Source: CAWBXL01 sp963837365 | GTDB lineage: Bacteria > Acidobacteriota > Terriglobia > Terriglobales > Acidobacteriaceae | NCBI GenBank assembly: GCA_963837365.1 | Contig: CAWIMW010000012.1 | Span: 62,001-126,000, forward strand | DNA: 64,000 nt | Direction: 5' to 3' | Shown: in pieces, positions 48,774 to 57,175 of the stretch | Layout of the letters: the number at the start of each line of letters is the position of its first letter | Position numbering within the stretch: the stretch's first letter is position 1 | The notes under the pieces: generated by a model | Database searches by the model: none | The model's input: only the letters and a program-made list of their open reading frames with translations | What the model was told of the DNA's origin: nothing | Translations under genes and position numbers: made by a program

Positions 48774-48951
48774 GATTCTCCTCTGCCGCGTTGATGCGGG
48801 GTGCCGCTTCGATTGCGCCGTGGACTTGCTTGTTCCCGGCTTTCAGTGCGTACAAACACAACGCATCAGGAAATGTTGCGCCTAGGAATTTCTCTGGGCA
48901 AGTTATTGTCGTCCTTGAACCAAGGTGCTGGAGGTGACTTAAGTAACCAGG

Positions 48952-49826
48952 CTATAGGCCGGCTTCCATGCGGGAACGAGGATCGAGAAAGTCGCGCAGG
49001 GCATCGCCGATGAAATTAAAAGACAGTACTGCCAGCATGACTGCCAAGGCGGGAAAAAGAACCAGATGCGGCGCGTCGAAAAGGTGGGAACGGCCGTCGT
49101 TCAGCATGGCCCCCCAGCTGGCCGTGGGTGGCGGGACGCCGAGCCCGAGGAAGCTCATGGTAGCTTCGGCCAGAATGGCGCCGGCCATGCCGATGGCCGC
49201 CTGCACGATGACCGGCTGAATAATGTTAGGCAGAATGTGGCGGACGATTACACGAAAATCGCTTGCGCCGAGAGCGCGGGCGGCTTCCACAAACTCACGC
49301 TCGCGCGCAGCCAGAACCTGGCCTCGAACCAGGCGGGCATAGCCGACCCAGCCTCCTAGAGAAAGAGCCAGCACGAGGTTGAAAATTCCCGGCCCCCGGA
49401 AGGCTACGAATGCAATTGCAAGGAGGATTCCGGGAAAGGACAAAAAAGCATTCATCACCACCACGTTGATGAAGCGGTCAATACGCCCGCCATAATAACC
49501 AGCGATGGAGCCAATCAGAAGGCCTAGAAAAAGGGATACAGCAACCACGCTGCTGCCGACCAGCATGGAAATGCGTGAACCGTAGATGGAGCGCGATAGA
49601 ATGTCGCGTCCTAATTCATCGGTGCCGAACCAGTGAGCGGAAGACGGGGGCGATAGACGATTGGTAAATTTATATAAGCCGGGTCTTGTGGGGCAATCCA
49701 GGGAGCGAGTACCGCACACAGCACAAAGGCTGTGACTAAGAATACGCCCGACGCCGCCAAAGGGTTGCGGGTTGCGGTGCGGCGTAGCGAGATGGCTGTG
49801 GCAGACATGCTTTGATTTACATTCAT
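48952..49826 (-). pseudogene. dppC: Dipeptide/oligopeptide ABC permease, frameshifted
   Basis: DppC/OppC family. The start is ATG 49826 (or 49808). The frame with LVTAFVLCAVLAPWIAPQDP breaks near 49665, where a missing A:T separates it from RLSPPSSAHWFGTDELGRDI. The rest (SRISMLVGSSVVAVSLFLGL, EFVEAARALGASDFRVIVRH, ATMSFLGLGVPPPTASWGAM) is normal, including the EAA-loop that contacts the ATPase. One base restores about 291 residues. Its partner dppB lies 3 kb away on the same strand beyond an inserted island. Confidence 0.82.
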
Positions 49827-49854
49827 CCCTTTTGCCGGCACCAACGACCCCACA

Positions 49855-50262
49855 CTACCAGGCATCGAACTGAAGCTTCACCTGCCGGGCGATCAGTTCA
49901 AAATTCGCGCGGTTGGAAGTGATCAGCCGCGCGCCATGAGAACGGGCGGTAAGGGCAATCAATACGTCAAAGTGCAGGTCCTGCAACTTGTCGGGACTGA
50001 CTCGTTTGGTTTCCTGGAGCTTGGCGAGAATCTGCCCTGACTCCAGCCAATTTCCCTGGCTGGGAGTTACGATGGGATGGTTTCGCGCCAGAGTGCGCAA
50101 GAACTCCCTCTCAGTTGCTTTGGTTGCGCCACGCCAGAGTTCCGCCAGGACTACCGAGCAGGTGCGGACCAGGCCGGAGACTGTATCGATACGCGGCTGG
50201 TGACAACCGGTGCGGAGGTTGTCAATAAAAATTGACGTGTCGAAGATAATGAGATCACTCAT
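49855..50262 (-). CDS. vapC: VapC-type PIN-domain toxin
   Basis: The 135-residue protein holds the PIN acidic residues: IIFDTSIFIDNLR near the start, VVLAELWRGATKATERE in the middle and LHFDVLIALTARSHGARLIT late, with the last Asp/Asn region TSNRANFE. Family role: endoribonuclease, commonly of tRNA or rRNA loops. It overlaps the upstream antitoxin by eight bases. Confidence 0.92.
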   Translation of the reverse strand: MSDLIIFDTSIFIDNLRTGCHQPRIDTVSGLVRTCSVVLAELWRGATKATEREFLRTLARNHPIVTPSQGNWLESGQILAKLQETKRVSPDKLQDLHFDVLIALTARSHGARLITSNRANFELIARQVKLQFDAW

Positions 50263-50431
50263 CGTGGCCAGAGAATGGCAGTTTGCCGGCGTGGCGCTTC
50301 ATCAGGTCTTTGAACCGCTTCAGTGAGACAATTTCGCGCAACGCCACGTGCACGGCCTCGGTGCGGCTCTTAACTCCCAAAACTTTCGCGGCTTCATCCA
50401 CCAGATGGGTATCGAGTCGGATTGAAGTCAT
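50255..50431 (-). CDS. vapB: VapB-type antitoxin
   Basis: A 58-residue gene from ATG 50431 to TGA 50255: SIRLDTHLVDEAAKVLGVKS, then RTEAVHVALREIVSLKRFKD, ending SGHDE. This is the short ribbon-helix-helix VapB type (DUF2191-like) with a C-terminal toxin-binding tail. It overlaps vapC by eight bases, the usual arrangement. Confidence 0.88.
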   Translation of the reverse strand: MTSIRLDTHLVDEAAKVLGVKSRTEAVHVALREIVSLKRFKDLMKRHAGKLPFSGHDE

Positions 50432-50498
50432 GCCACGGCCAGAGCGACTCCGAAGTGGTACATGATAGCTTGTTATTCCGCAACGATGCCGATTGGAA

Positions 50499-50516
50499 TG
50501 TATCTTTTATGATACA
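50499..50516. promoter_or_regulatory. Operator-like palindrome before the orphan antitoxin
   Basis: TGTATC-TTTTAT-GATACA is a 6-base inverted repeat 43 bases before ATG 50559. It probably overlaps the promoter and would suit autoregulation by the HTH protein downstream. Confidence 0.5.
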
Positions 50517-50558
50517 CTATGATTCATACGCTGATCATCGCCAGAAGGAGTTGGAACG

Positions 50559-50837
50559 ATGAGTAAGAAAAACCTGGGTTCAAGCATTGATGACTTCCTG
50601 AAAAAAGAAAACATCTCCGAGGAACCGCAGGCCCAAGCCATCAAGGAAGTAGTAGCCTGGCAGCTTGCCAAAGCGATGAAGAAGAAAAGGCTCTCCAAGT
50701 CGCGCATGGCGTCCCTGCTCAAAACCAGCCGTGCCCAGGTAGATCGAATCCTCGATCCCAGGCGCGACATTACCCTGTCGAGTTTGCAGCGGGCGGCGGC
50801 GTTGGTGGGGCAGCGAGTGGTGATTGAATTGGTTTAG
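50559..50837 (+). CDS. XRE-type antitoxin-like regulator without visible toxin
   Basis: ATG 50559 is preceded by AAGGAG. The 92-residue product has a helical front (IDDFLKKENISEEPQAQAIK), a helix-turn-helix (KKKRLSKSRMASLLKTSRAQ, VDRILDPRRDITLSSLQRAA) and a short end strand (VGQRVVIELV). This is the antitoxin type usually following a RelE-like toxin gene. The 120 bases before it, up to vapB, contain no toxin, so the pair seems broken. Confidence 0.82.
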   Translation: MSKKNLGSSIDDFLKKENISEEPQAQAIKEVVAWQLAKAMKKKRLSKSRMASLLKTSRAQVDRILDPRRDITLSSLQRAAALVGQRVVIELV

Positions 50838-51016
50838 GCTGGAAATGTAGTCATCATCAATCTGACGTACCAAAAGCGAAAGTCTCACAATGGAGCCGAG
50901 ACGGCGAGGAGATAACTACTTGTAGTCGCGTACTTCCTGTGAATCAAGTGTAGTGCACCCCTGTAGAACTGGACACAGAAGTTAGTTAGGCTTGGGGCCT
51001 CCGCCAGGAGGCGAGA

Positions 51017-51307
51017 ATGTCGAGAAAGCCGAGAGTCCAGAGAACCCCGGAAGAGAAGTGGCAGATTGTGTTGGAAGCTCTGAAGAGCGGCAACGTGGCC
51101 GAGACGTGCCGCAAGTATGAGATCGCTCCGAATCTCTATTACCGCTGGAAGGATGAAGTGGAAGCCGGAGCCAAGGCTGCGCTTGGGGGGAGAAGCGCAG
51201 CCGCGCAGCCCGATGCCGAGCAGGAGAAACGGATCAAACAGCTGGAGCGAGCACTGGGCCGATCCCATTTGCAGATCGAGATCTTAAAAAACGTGCTGGG
51301 CGAGTGA
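51017..51307 (+). CDS. IS3-family transposase OrfA
   Basis: The 96-residue OrfA has a helix-turn-helix DNA-binding part (EEKWQIVLEALKSGNVAETC, RKYEIAPNLYYRWKDEVEAG) and a leucine-zipper helix (EKRIKQLERALGRSHLQIEI). Near its end the frame has the slippery heptamer A-AAA-AAC (51286-51292), and its stop overlaps the OrfB start. Confidence 0.92.
   Translation: MSRKPRVQRTPEEKWQIVLEALKSGNVAETCRKYEIAPNLYYRWKDEVEAGAKAALGGRSAAAQPDAEQEKRIKQLERALGRSHLQIEILKNVLGE
51286..51292 (+). promoter_or_regulatory. Programmed -1 frameshift site in the IS
   Basis: A-AAA-AAC reads TTA-AAA-AAC in the OrfA frame. A -1 slip here enters the OrfB frame (CGT GCT GGG CGA GTG) and gives an OrfAB fusion, as is known for IS3 elements. 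The 51304 GTG also permits independent OrfB. Confidence 0.7.
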
Positions 51308-52182
51308 GCTGCGGGCAAGCCCATTCGTCGGCACGGGAACTGGTGGCCCAAGGGAACGAAGCGAAGTTGGTAGCGGAGACACTGGAGATCAGCCGCTCCA
51401 GCCTCTACTATCGGCGGCAACCGCACGCCAGCCACGCGGATCGTTCGCGCGACCAGGACATCGTCCTGGCTTGCGGCGAGAAGCCAGCCTACGGTTATCG
51501 TCGCGTGGTCTGGTGGTTGGGGCGGCATCACGGGTTGGTGATCAATGGCAAGCGGGCATTGCGTGTCATGCGAGAACGGGGATTGTTAGTGCGTCAGCGC
51601 CGCTTTCAAGTCTCTCGCCGAAAGGACTGGGGCAAGGTGGAAGCGCCGCTTCCCAATCACGTTTGGCAGTCGGACATGACCAAGGTCTGGGCCGGGCCGA
51701 ATGTGGGTTGGGCGTATCTGGTGTCGGTGATCGACTGCTGCACCCGCGACATCGTGGGCTGGGACTTGAGTCTGCGCTGCCGCACCGAAGAAGCTCTGGC
51801 GGCGCTCAACCGTGCCGTGCTGGAGGTTTTGCCTTTCGGTTCTCGTGGAATGGGTTTGACTTTGACTACCGACAACGGCACGCAGTTCACGTCGGCGCGC
51901 TATGTCGAAACTTTGAATCGGCTGGGCATCACGCACCGGCGCACAGCTTACAACCATCCTGAGGGCAACAGTTACATCGAACGGTTTCATCGCAGCTTAA
52001 AAGAAGAGGAGGTGTGGCTCAATGAGTATCAGAACTTTGCCCAGGCGAAGTTGAGCATCGCGCGCTGGATCGAGGAGTACAATCACGACCGTCCGCATCG
52101 CGGACTCCACGGACGAACCCCGCACGATGCTCGTGCGGCCTTCGTTCCAACCATCACTTCAAACACGGCCCCAGCTGTCTAG
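51304..52182 (+). CDS. IS3-family transposase OrfB (DDE integrase core)
   Basis: A 292-residue protein. The catalytic triad is visible: Asp in WQSDMTKVWAG, Asp in LTTDNGTQFTSARYV, and Glu in GNSYIERFHRSLKEEEVW. Upstream lies a DNA-binding HTH-21-like part (ALRVMRERGLLVRQRRFQVS). It is full length, so the element could be active. Confidence 0.93.
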   Translation: MSCGQAHSSARELVAQGNEAKLVAETLEISRSSLYYRRQPHASHADRSRDQDIVLACGEKPAYGYRRVVWWLGRHHGLVINGKRALRVMRERGLLVRQRRFQVSRRKDWGKVEAPLPNHVWQSDMTKVWAGPNVGWAYLVSVIDCCTRDIVGWDLSLRCRTEEALAALNRAVLEVLPFGSRGMGLTLTTDNGTQFTSARYVETLNRLGITHRRTAYNHPEGNSYIERFHRSLKEEEVWLNEYQNFAQAKLSIARWIEEYNHDRPHRGLHGRTPHDARAAFVPTITSNTAPAV

Positions 52183-52398
52183 TTTGCAGGGGTGCACTAC
52201 ACCGGAACGTATTTCGTAGCGCACTTTGTCCGACTGCACTTCCGCATTACAGCCTTCCCCCACACTTTTGACCTTAATAACGCGAACTGTGAATTTCTCT
52301 TTCTCATTGATTTTGGCCCGGGAAGGAACAGGACAAAATAATAGAAGACAGAGTGCCAACAACATTGCTTTCTTTGCAGGCAAACAGAGTCTCCTCAT
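52159..52398 (-). pseudogene. Secreted protein gene truncated by the IS
   Basis: From about ATG 52398 a signal peptide (KKAMLLALCLLLFCPVPSRA) leads a mature part KINEKEKFTVRVIKVKSVGE, then GCNAEVQSDKVRYEIRS. Immediately afterwards (52202) the frame enters the IS3 right end and continues with IS sequence to a stop, so the original C-terminus is gone or displaced beyond 50948. Left-flank sequence on the minus strand is open in two frames, and the join cannot be decided. Confidence 0.7.
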
Positions 52399-52402
52399 AT
52401 TT

Positions 52403-52567
52403 TTATTTAGGCGATTGCGGTTGCGATTCAACCGGCTCTGGCCCAAAGAACACACGCCCAGAAATCGGGCCACATACAGGGCATTGAGTTGCATAGTTTG
52501 CGTGCTCCCCAAACAATTCAATAGCTAAAGTCGTTTTGCAATAGGGACATGGAATATTCACTTTCAT
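52403..52567 (-). CDS. 54-residue zinc-ribbon protein
   Basis: GGAGGG precedes ATG 52567. The product KVNIPCPYCKTTLAIELFGE, then HANYATQCPVCGPISGRVFF, has two CPxC knuckles 21 residues apart, a zinc-ribbon or rubredoxin-like fold. The tail is Pro/Gln-rich. It ends five bases before the truncated gene and probably shares a transcript. Confidence 0.7.
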   Translation of the reverse strand: MKVNIPCPYCKTTLAIELFGEHANYATQCPVCGPISGRVFFGPEPVESQPQSPK

Positions 52568-52825
52568 GGTTTCCCTCCGCTTTTTAATTGTACTCCCGCG
52601 TGCTGTTTCGGCAGACGGCAGCCTTGTCCGAACTTCTTTTACCCATTTTTGGCTATCAAGGCAAAGCACGATCAAGAGCAAATAAATTAAGCGCTTGCAG
52701 ACATGATTGGCAGCCCTGAGGTGATGAGGATCTTTTGTCCAAGCTACTGTCTAATCAGGTTCGTGATCAAATACGGCAAGTCCGTCAGGAAGTCCACGGC
52801 AACCTAGCTAGACGCCCACACGACA

Positions 52826-52847
52826 GCCGCCGAGACGGCGGCGCTAC
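52826..52847. repeat. Second copy of the 22-base repeat
   Basis: These 22 bases are identical and in the same orientation to 15768-15789. The sequence is itself a GC-rich hairpin (7-bp stem, 3-base loop) and overlaps the stop of dppB, on the downstream side of that gene. Confidence 0.75.
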
Positions 52848-53761
52848 GCTCGTATCCTCGGATTTGCCACTGAATAAAACAAATCGGTCAGGAAATTTAC
52901 CGCCACATACGTTAATCCGATCGCCAGAATGCAGCCCTCGACCAAATAATAATCGCGGTTCCCGATCGCCTGAATCGTCAACCGTCCAATCCCAGGCCAG
53001 GAAAAAATTGTCTCGGTGACAATTGCTCCCGCCAGCAAAGCGCCGAATTGTAAACCCAATACTGTAATCACCGGAATCATTGCGTTGCGCAGAGCGTGGC
53101 GATAAACCACAACCGTTTCCGACAGTCCTTTGGCCCGTGCGGTGCGAATGTAGTCCTGGCCGAGTTCTTCGAGCATGGATGTCCTGACCATCCGCGTAAG
53201 GATCGCCGCCAGTGCTCCACCCATAGTGATCGCGGGCAGCACTAAATGGGCAACCGTTCCCGAGCCGGACACCGGCAGCAGGCCCAGCTTGATGGAGAAC
53301 AACAAAATCAGGATCGGTCCCAGCGCAAAATTTGGAAACGAAAGTCCGAACAGGCTGATCACGCTCAGGGCGCGGTCATCCCACAAATTTCTGCGTCGGG
53401 CAGAACGCACTCCTGCCGGGATGGAGAGCACGACCGCAACTAACAATGCAGCCAGGGTCAACTGCAAAGTGTATGGATACCGCTGCACAATCAGCGAACT
53501 GACGCCTTGATTGAAACGAAGTGATGGCCCGAGGTCTCCGTGCAGCACTCCCTTCCAGTAGTTGAGATACTGGCGGCCTAGTGGGAGATCGAGTCCGTAG
53601 GCATGTCGAGCGGCCTGCAAGTCTGCCGCCGGCGCACCTTCTCCCAACATCTGGACTATGGGATCTCCGGGGACTAAGTGGATAAGCAGAAATACCAGCG
53701 ACACTACCAGCCAGATTACCGGGAGTGTGTACAGCACTCGTGCGGAGAGGTAGCGGATCAT
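52844..53761 (-). CDS. dppB: Dipeptide/oligopeptide ABC permease
   Basis: The 305-residue permease opens with LSARVLYTLPVIWLVVSLVF and GDPIVQMLGEGAPAADLQAA, then holds the EAA-like loop MLEELGQDYIRTARAKGLSE. Six membrane spans and the C-terminal LTDLFYSVANPRIRA are typical of DppB/OppB. It is intact. Its usual partners (dppC, an extracellular binding protein, ATPases) are not adjacent; a frameshifted dppC lies 3 kb downstream after the IS/toxin island. Confidence 0.93.
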   Translation of the reverse strand: MIRYLSARVLYTLPVIWLVVSLVFLLIHLVPGDPIVQMLGEGAPAADLQAARHAYGLDLPLGRQYLNYWKGVLHGDLGPSLRFNQGVSSLIVQRYPYTLQLTLAALLVAVVLSIPAGVRSARRRNLWDDRALSVISLFGLSFPNFALGPILILLFSIKLGLLPVSGSGTVAHLVLPAITMGGALAAILTRMVRTSMLEELGQDYIRTARAKGLSETVVVYRHALRNAMIPVITVLGLQFGALLAGAIVTETIFSWPGIGRLTIQAIGNRDYYLVEGCILAIGLTYVAVNFLTDLFYSVANPRIRA

Positions 53762-53801
53762 CAGTTCTCGGATTCCAGTTCCCGGTTCTCAGTTTCGACC
53801 A

Positions 53802-54260
53802 CTACGTGGCAAAATCAGCTACATCAATTCCGATATGCTGTAAATGGTGCAGCATGTGCTGAATGTAGTCTTCGAAGACGAATTGCAATGTCATTGGTTC
53901 CGAACCGCCGACCGTGCAGGTGTGCTTCCAGGCAGCGTCAGGTACAGATTGTGCGGCAGAGAGAAGATGTTGGTTCAGCACAGTCCACAGAGTGATTAAC
54001 TCACCCCATTCTCGTTGCTGGTAGCGATTCGCTTTTACCCATTTCTCTTGCTGATAACCCGGCATGGCCAACTTGTCTTCCATTTGCACACGGACCATCC
54101 GCTGGTGATTGTTAACGGCAGAGTCCAGTAAGTGCCCTAACTCTTCTTTCGGAGACCACTTGCCAGGCTCGGGTTTGGCCGCAGCTTTTTCGACACCAAG
54201 TTTTTGCAAACGCCCAGGAACTTTGTGGATGATGTTTAGAGGATTTTCCTGACTTTTCAT
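53802..54260 (-). CDS. DinB-family protein
   Basis: A 152-residue four-helix-bundle protein: EPGKWSPKEELGHLLDSAVN-NH (first metal His), LWTVLNQHLLSAAQSVPDAA and EDYIQHMLHHLQHIGIDVAD at the end. The three His positions fit DinB/YfiT metal-dependent proteins, which act as thiol transferases or hydrolases in some cases. It follows the CNNM/CBS gene by 12 bases, so they may be co-transcribed. Confidence 0.85.
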   Translation of the reverse strand: MKSQENPLNIIHKVPGRLQKLGVEKAAAKPEPGKWSPKEELGHLLDSAVNNHQRMVRVQMEDKLAMPGYQQEKWVKANRYQQREWGELITLWTVLNQHLLSAAQSVPDAAWKHTCTVGGSEPMTLQFVFEDYIQHMLHHLQHIGIDVADFAT

Positions 54261-54272
54261 ATTCCCGTATTC

Positions 54273-55646
54273 CTAGGCACGTACAGGGCCAGCGTGGACC
54301 TGTTCAAGCTTCTCCACTCGCACCCTGGCGATGCGGTGCCCTTCCATCTCTTCGACAGTATAGCGGTGGCCTTCGTAGTCAAAACCATTGCCTACTTTGG
54401 GAATTTTTTGCAGGCGCGCGAGCACAAATCCGGCTAGGGTCTCAAATCCTCCATCCCGCGGCAGGTTGAGCTGATACTGAGAATCAAGATCCCGAATTCC
54501 CTCAGAACCCTCCAACAGCAGCGCGATTTTCCCTTCTTCCAGCACCGGCTGTTCCGGCGGAGAAACATCGAATTCGTCTTCGATATCGCCGACAATCTGT
54601 TCCAGGATGTCTTCCACGGTAACCACACCCGCAGTCGAACCAAACTCGTCTACAACCACAGCCAGGTGCCGTTTGCGGTCGCGGAATTCTTCGAGAAGAT
54701 CGGTGAGCACCTTGGTCTCCGGGACCACCAGCACATCACGCATGATGCGGCTAATTTGCATGCCGGCGATGCGATTGGCAATCGGCTCGACCGGATTCAC
54801 GGTAAGCCGGAGACGCGTCCACCGCATAAGGTCTTTGGCGTAGAGGACGCCAATAATATGTTCCGGGCCGCGTTGATGGTCATACACTGGGATACGCGAG
54901 TGCTGTTCTTCCACCACACGGGCCAGGGCTTCATCTAAAGTGAGATTACTGGGCAGGGAAAAAATATCGGGGCGCGGCACCATGACGGCGCGTACTGCGA
55001 CATCATCCAGTTCCAGCGCATGATGAATCATTTCTTCCTGCATGGGTGGAATCTGCCCCAGTTGACGGCTGGCGGTGACAATCAGCTTCAGCTCATCCGG
55101 AGAGTGAACCGGCCCCTGACGCAGTTTGCGCGAACCGAATATGCGCAGGACCGATCCTGCCGCACGGCCCATCAAAAAGATAAATGGCCGCATCAAAGTT
55201 AGGAAAATATCCATGGGGGCGGCCACCGCCAGCGCCACTTGCTCTGCCCGCTGGAGGGCGAGAGACTTGGGGACTAGTTCTCCTAAGATGACGTGCAGGC
55301 AGGTGATCAGCGTGAAAGCCAGGACGATCGCGATGCCGTGCCCATAGACCCGGGCATGCGGGATATTGGCCAGGGGCCCTTCGACCATGCTGGCAAGAAC
55401 GGGTTCACCGACCCATCCCAAGGTCAAGCTGACGATGGTGATGCCTAGCTGAACGCCGTTGACCAGTTCGTCCAAGTTGCGGTGGAGTTTCTGGACGATG
55501 CGCGCGCCAATGCGGCGGGCTTCGATAAGCTGCTGGATACGGGTGTCCCGCACACTCACGAGCGCGAATTCAGCCGCGGCAAAGAAAGCGTTGGCCGCTA
55601 CCAGGAGCAAGATGACAAACACCCGGAGCAGCACAAAAGCTACCAT
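54273..55646 (-). CDS. CNNM/HlyC-CorC-type membrane protein with CBS pair
   Basis: The 457-residue protein has an N-terminal DUF21/CNNM domain of four membrane segments (VFVILLLVAANAFFAAAEFA, ITIVSLTLGWVGEPVLASMV, VLAFTLITCLHVILGELVPK). Two CBS motifs follow (AVMVPRPDIFSLPSNLTLDE, IMRDVLVVPETKVLTDLLEE). The C-terminal CorC_HlyC domain ends in EGHRYTVEEMEGHRIARVRV. Members are linked to magnesium or cobalt transport. No haemolytic role is implied. Confidence 0.93.
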   Translation of the reverse strand: MVAFVLLRVFVILLLVAANAFFAAAEFALVSVRDTRIQQLIEARRIGARIVQKLHRNLDELVNGVQLGITIVSLTLGWVGEPVLASMVEGPLANIPHARVYGHGIAIVLAFTLITCLHVILGELVPKSLALQRAEQVALAVAAPMDIFLTLMRPFIFLMGRAAGSVLRIFGSRKLRQGPVHSPDELKLIVTASRQLGQIPPMQEEMIHHALELDDVAVRAVMVPRPDIFSLPSNLTLDEALARVVEEQHSRIPVYDHQRGPEHIIGVLYAKDLMRWTRLRLTVNPVEPIANRIAGMQISRIMRDVLVVPETKVLTDLLEEFRDRKRHLAVVVDEFGSTAGVVTVEDILEQIVGDIEDEFDVSPPEQPVLEEGKIALLLEGSEGIRDLDSQYQLNLPRDGGFETLAGFVLARLQKIPKVGNGFDYEGHRYTVEEMEGHRIARVRVEKLEQVHAGPVRA

Positions 55647-55878
55647 GGAGTGCTAATTCTAACATTTCAAAGAGGTAACGCTTCGGCCCTGGGCTTGATA
55701 AGATTGTAGGTGCAACAATTTCAAGGGCTTCCAGATTCCACCGGACCCTTTGTTCTTGATTACATTTCCCGCGCTGTGCTGTCTAACCTCGTGTAGCCAG
55801 AAATCGCAGGAACTTAACCCCAAACAGGTGCGTATCACTCATTGAGACTGAATCCAGGTCAGCGGCGGGAGGCAAATT

Positions 55879-57093
55879 GTGAACGGCAACGGCAATAATA
55901 AGAAAAAGCGGAAAAGATGGATTATTTATATCAGCATCGGCGTGGGATTGGTGCTGTTGATCACTGTCGGCCTGATTGCCGCGACCAGCGGTGGTAACAA
56001 AATTGATCCTTCCAAGCTGGCGAAGGTGGAGAAACACGACCTGGCCAAGAGCGTGGTGGCTACGGGAAAGGTCGAGCCCATCACCAAGGTTGAGATCAAG
56101 TCCAAGGCGAGCGGCATTGTGAAAAAGCTATACGTGGATGCCAGCGACAAGATTAAGAAGGGACAACTGCTCGCACAACTGGACAAAGAGGAAATTGAAG
56201 CTCAGGTGGAGCAGTCTCGCGCGGCGTTGGCTGCCTCAGAAGCCAGTGAGAAGGGGGCAGAAGCCGACTACCAGCGCGCCAAGGTGGATGCCGAAGGACC
56301 AGATGTCCCCCTGCTCAAGCGTGCCTATGATCGCGCGACGGGGATGGCAAACGACGGAGTCGTCTCCACCTCAGCCCTGGAGGATGCCCAGAAAAACTAC
56401 GAACTGGCGCTCAACAAACAAAATGTCGCCAAAGCGCAGTTGGTCGTGCTGAAGGCGCGGATCGCCCAGTCGCAGGCCCAGGTAGCTCGGGACCAGGCGA
56501 ACCTCAAGCAGTTGGAGGAGCAGCTCAGCTACACGGACATCATCGCTCCCATTGACGGCCTCTTGTTGTCACGCGATGTAGAAATCGGTGATGCAGTCAG
56601 CTCCATCCTGGTATTGGGATCCTCCGCCACGCTGGTTATGACGCTTGGCGATGTCAGCGAAGTTTACGTGAAAGGCAAAGTAGATGAGAGTGACATCGGC
56701 AAGGTGTACCTGGGACAGCCCGCCCGCATTAAGGTGGAATCGTTCAAGGACAAGACCTTCTACGGCAAGGTGACGAAAATTTCCCCACTCGGCGTGGAGA
56801 AAGACAACGTCACCACGTTTGAGGTGCGGGTTTCCATCAATAACCCCGGCGGTGAATTGAAAGCCGCCATGACTGCCAACGCGGAAATTATTCTGGAAGA
56901 GCACAAGAATGTGCTCCAGATCCCGGAAGGCGCGATTATCTACGACAAGGACAAAAAAGCGTCCGTCGAAGTGCCCGATCCCAAGGGTAAAGACGGAAAG
57001 CGCAAAGTGGCCGTCAACATCGGTATCTCGAATGGAGCCAAGACCGAAGTTCTCAGCGGTCTGAAGGAAAACGACCAAGTCGTTCTACAGTAG
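55879..57093 (+). CDS. MacA/HlyD-type periplasmic adaptor of an efflux system
   Basis: GTG 55879 follows GGGAGG. The 404-residue product has one membrane anchor (IYISIGVGLVLLITVGLIAA) and a biotinyl-lipoyl-like half (KVEIKSKASGIVKKLYVDAS). A coiled-coil hairpin (RIAQSQAQVARDQANLKQLE), a second lipoyl half (LSYTDIIAPIDGLLLSRDVE) and a beta-barrel part (LKAAMTANAEIILEEHKNVL) follow. This is the MacA-like order. The permeases that follow are MacB-type, but neither carries an ATPase. Confidence 0.9.
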   Translation: MNGNGNNKKKRKRWIIYISIGVGLVLLITVGLIAATSGGNKIDPSKLAKVEKHDLAKSVVATGKVEPITKVEIKSKASGIVKKLYVDASDKIKKGQLLAQLDKEEIEAQVEQSRAALAASEASEKGAEADYQRAKVDAEGPDVPLLKRAYDRATGMANDGVVSTSALEDAQKNYELALNKQNVAKAQLVVLKARIAQSQAQVARDQANLKQLEEQLSYTDIIAPIDGLLLSRDVEIGDAVSSILVLGSSATLVMTLGDVSEVYVKGKVDESDIGKVYLGQPARIKVESFKDKTFYGKVTKISPLGVEKDNVTTFEVRVSINNPGGELKAAMTANAEIILEEHKNVLQIPEGAIIYDKDKKASVEVPDPKGKDGKRKVAVNIGISNGAKTEVLSGLKENDQVVLQ

Positions 57094-57106
57094 CTTCCGC
57101 ATTGGA

Positions 57107-57167
57107 AGTTGGTCGTTAGTCCCTCGCCCATTCGTTTTGGCAAACGACTAGCGGCCAACGACCAAAG
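57107..57167. repeat. Heptamer repeat remnant (TTGGTCG-type)
   Basis: GTTGGTCGTTAGTC at the left and the complement-like GACTAGCGGCCAACGACC at the right form a partly decayed hairpin between the adaptor and the first permease. It belongs to the same family as 59428-59483. Confidence 0.6.
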
Positions 57168-57175
57168 GCAGCTTT

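Larger units (their letters stand above)
50949..52201 (+). mobile_element. Complete IS3-family insertion sequence
   Basis: The element runs between near-perfect terminal inverted repeats: TGTAGTGCACCCCTGTAGAA (left) and the complement of the right end, TGTAGTGCACCCCTGCAAAC. Ends are TG...CA, length 1253 bases. It carries two overlapping transposase frames with an internal slippery site. No direct target duplication is visible (flanks AAG and CCG). It sits inside another gene. Confidence 0.9.
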
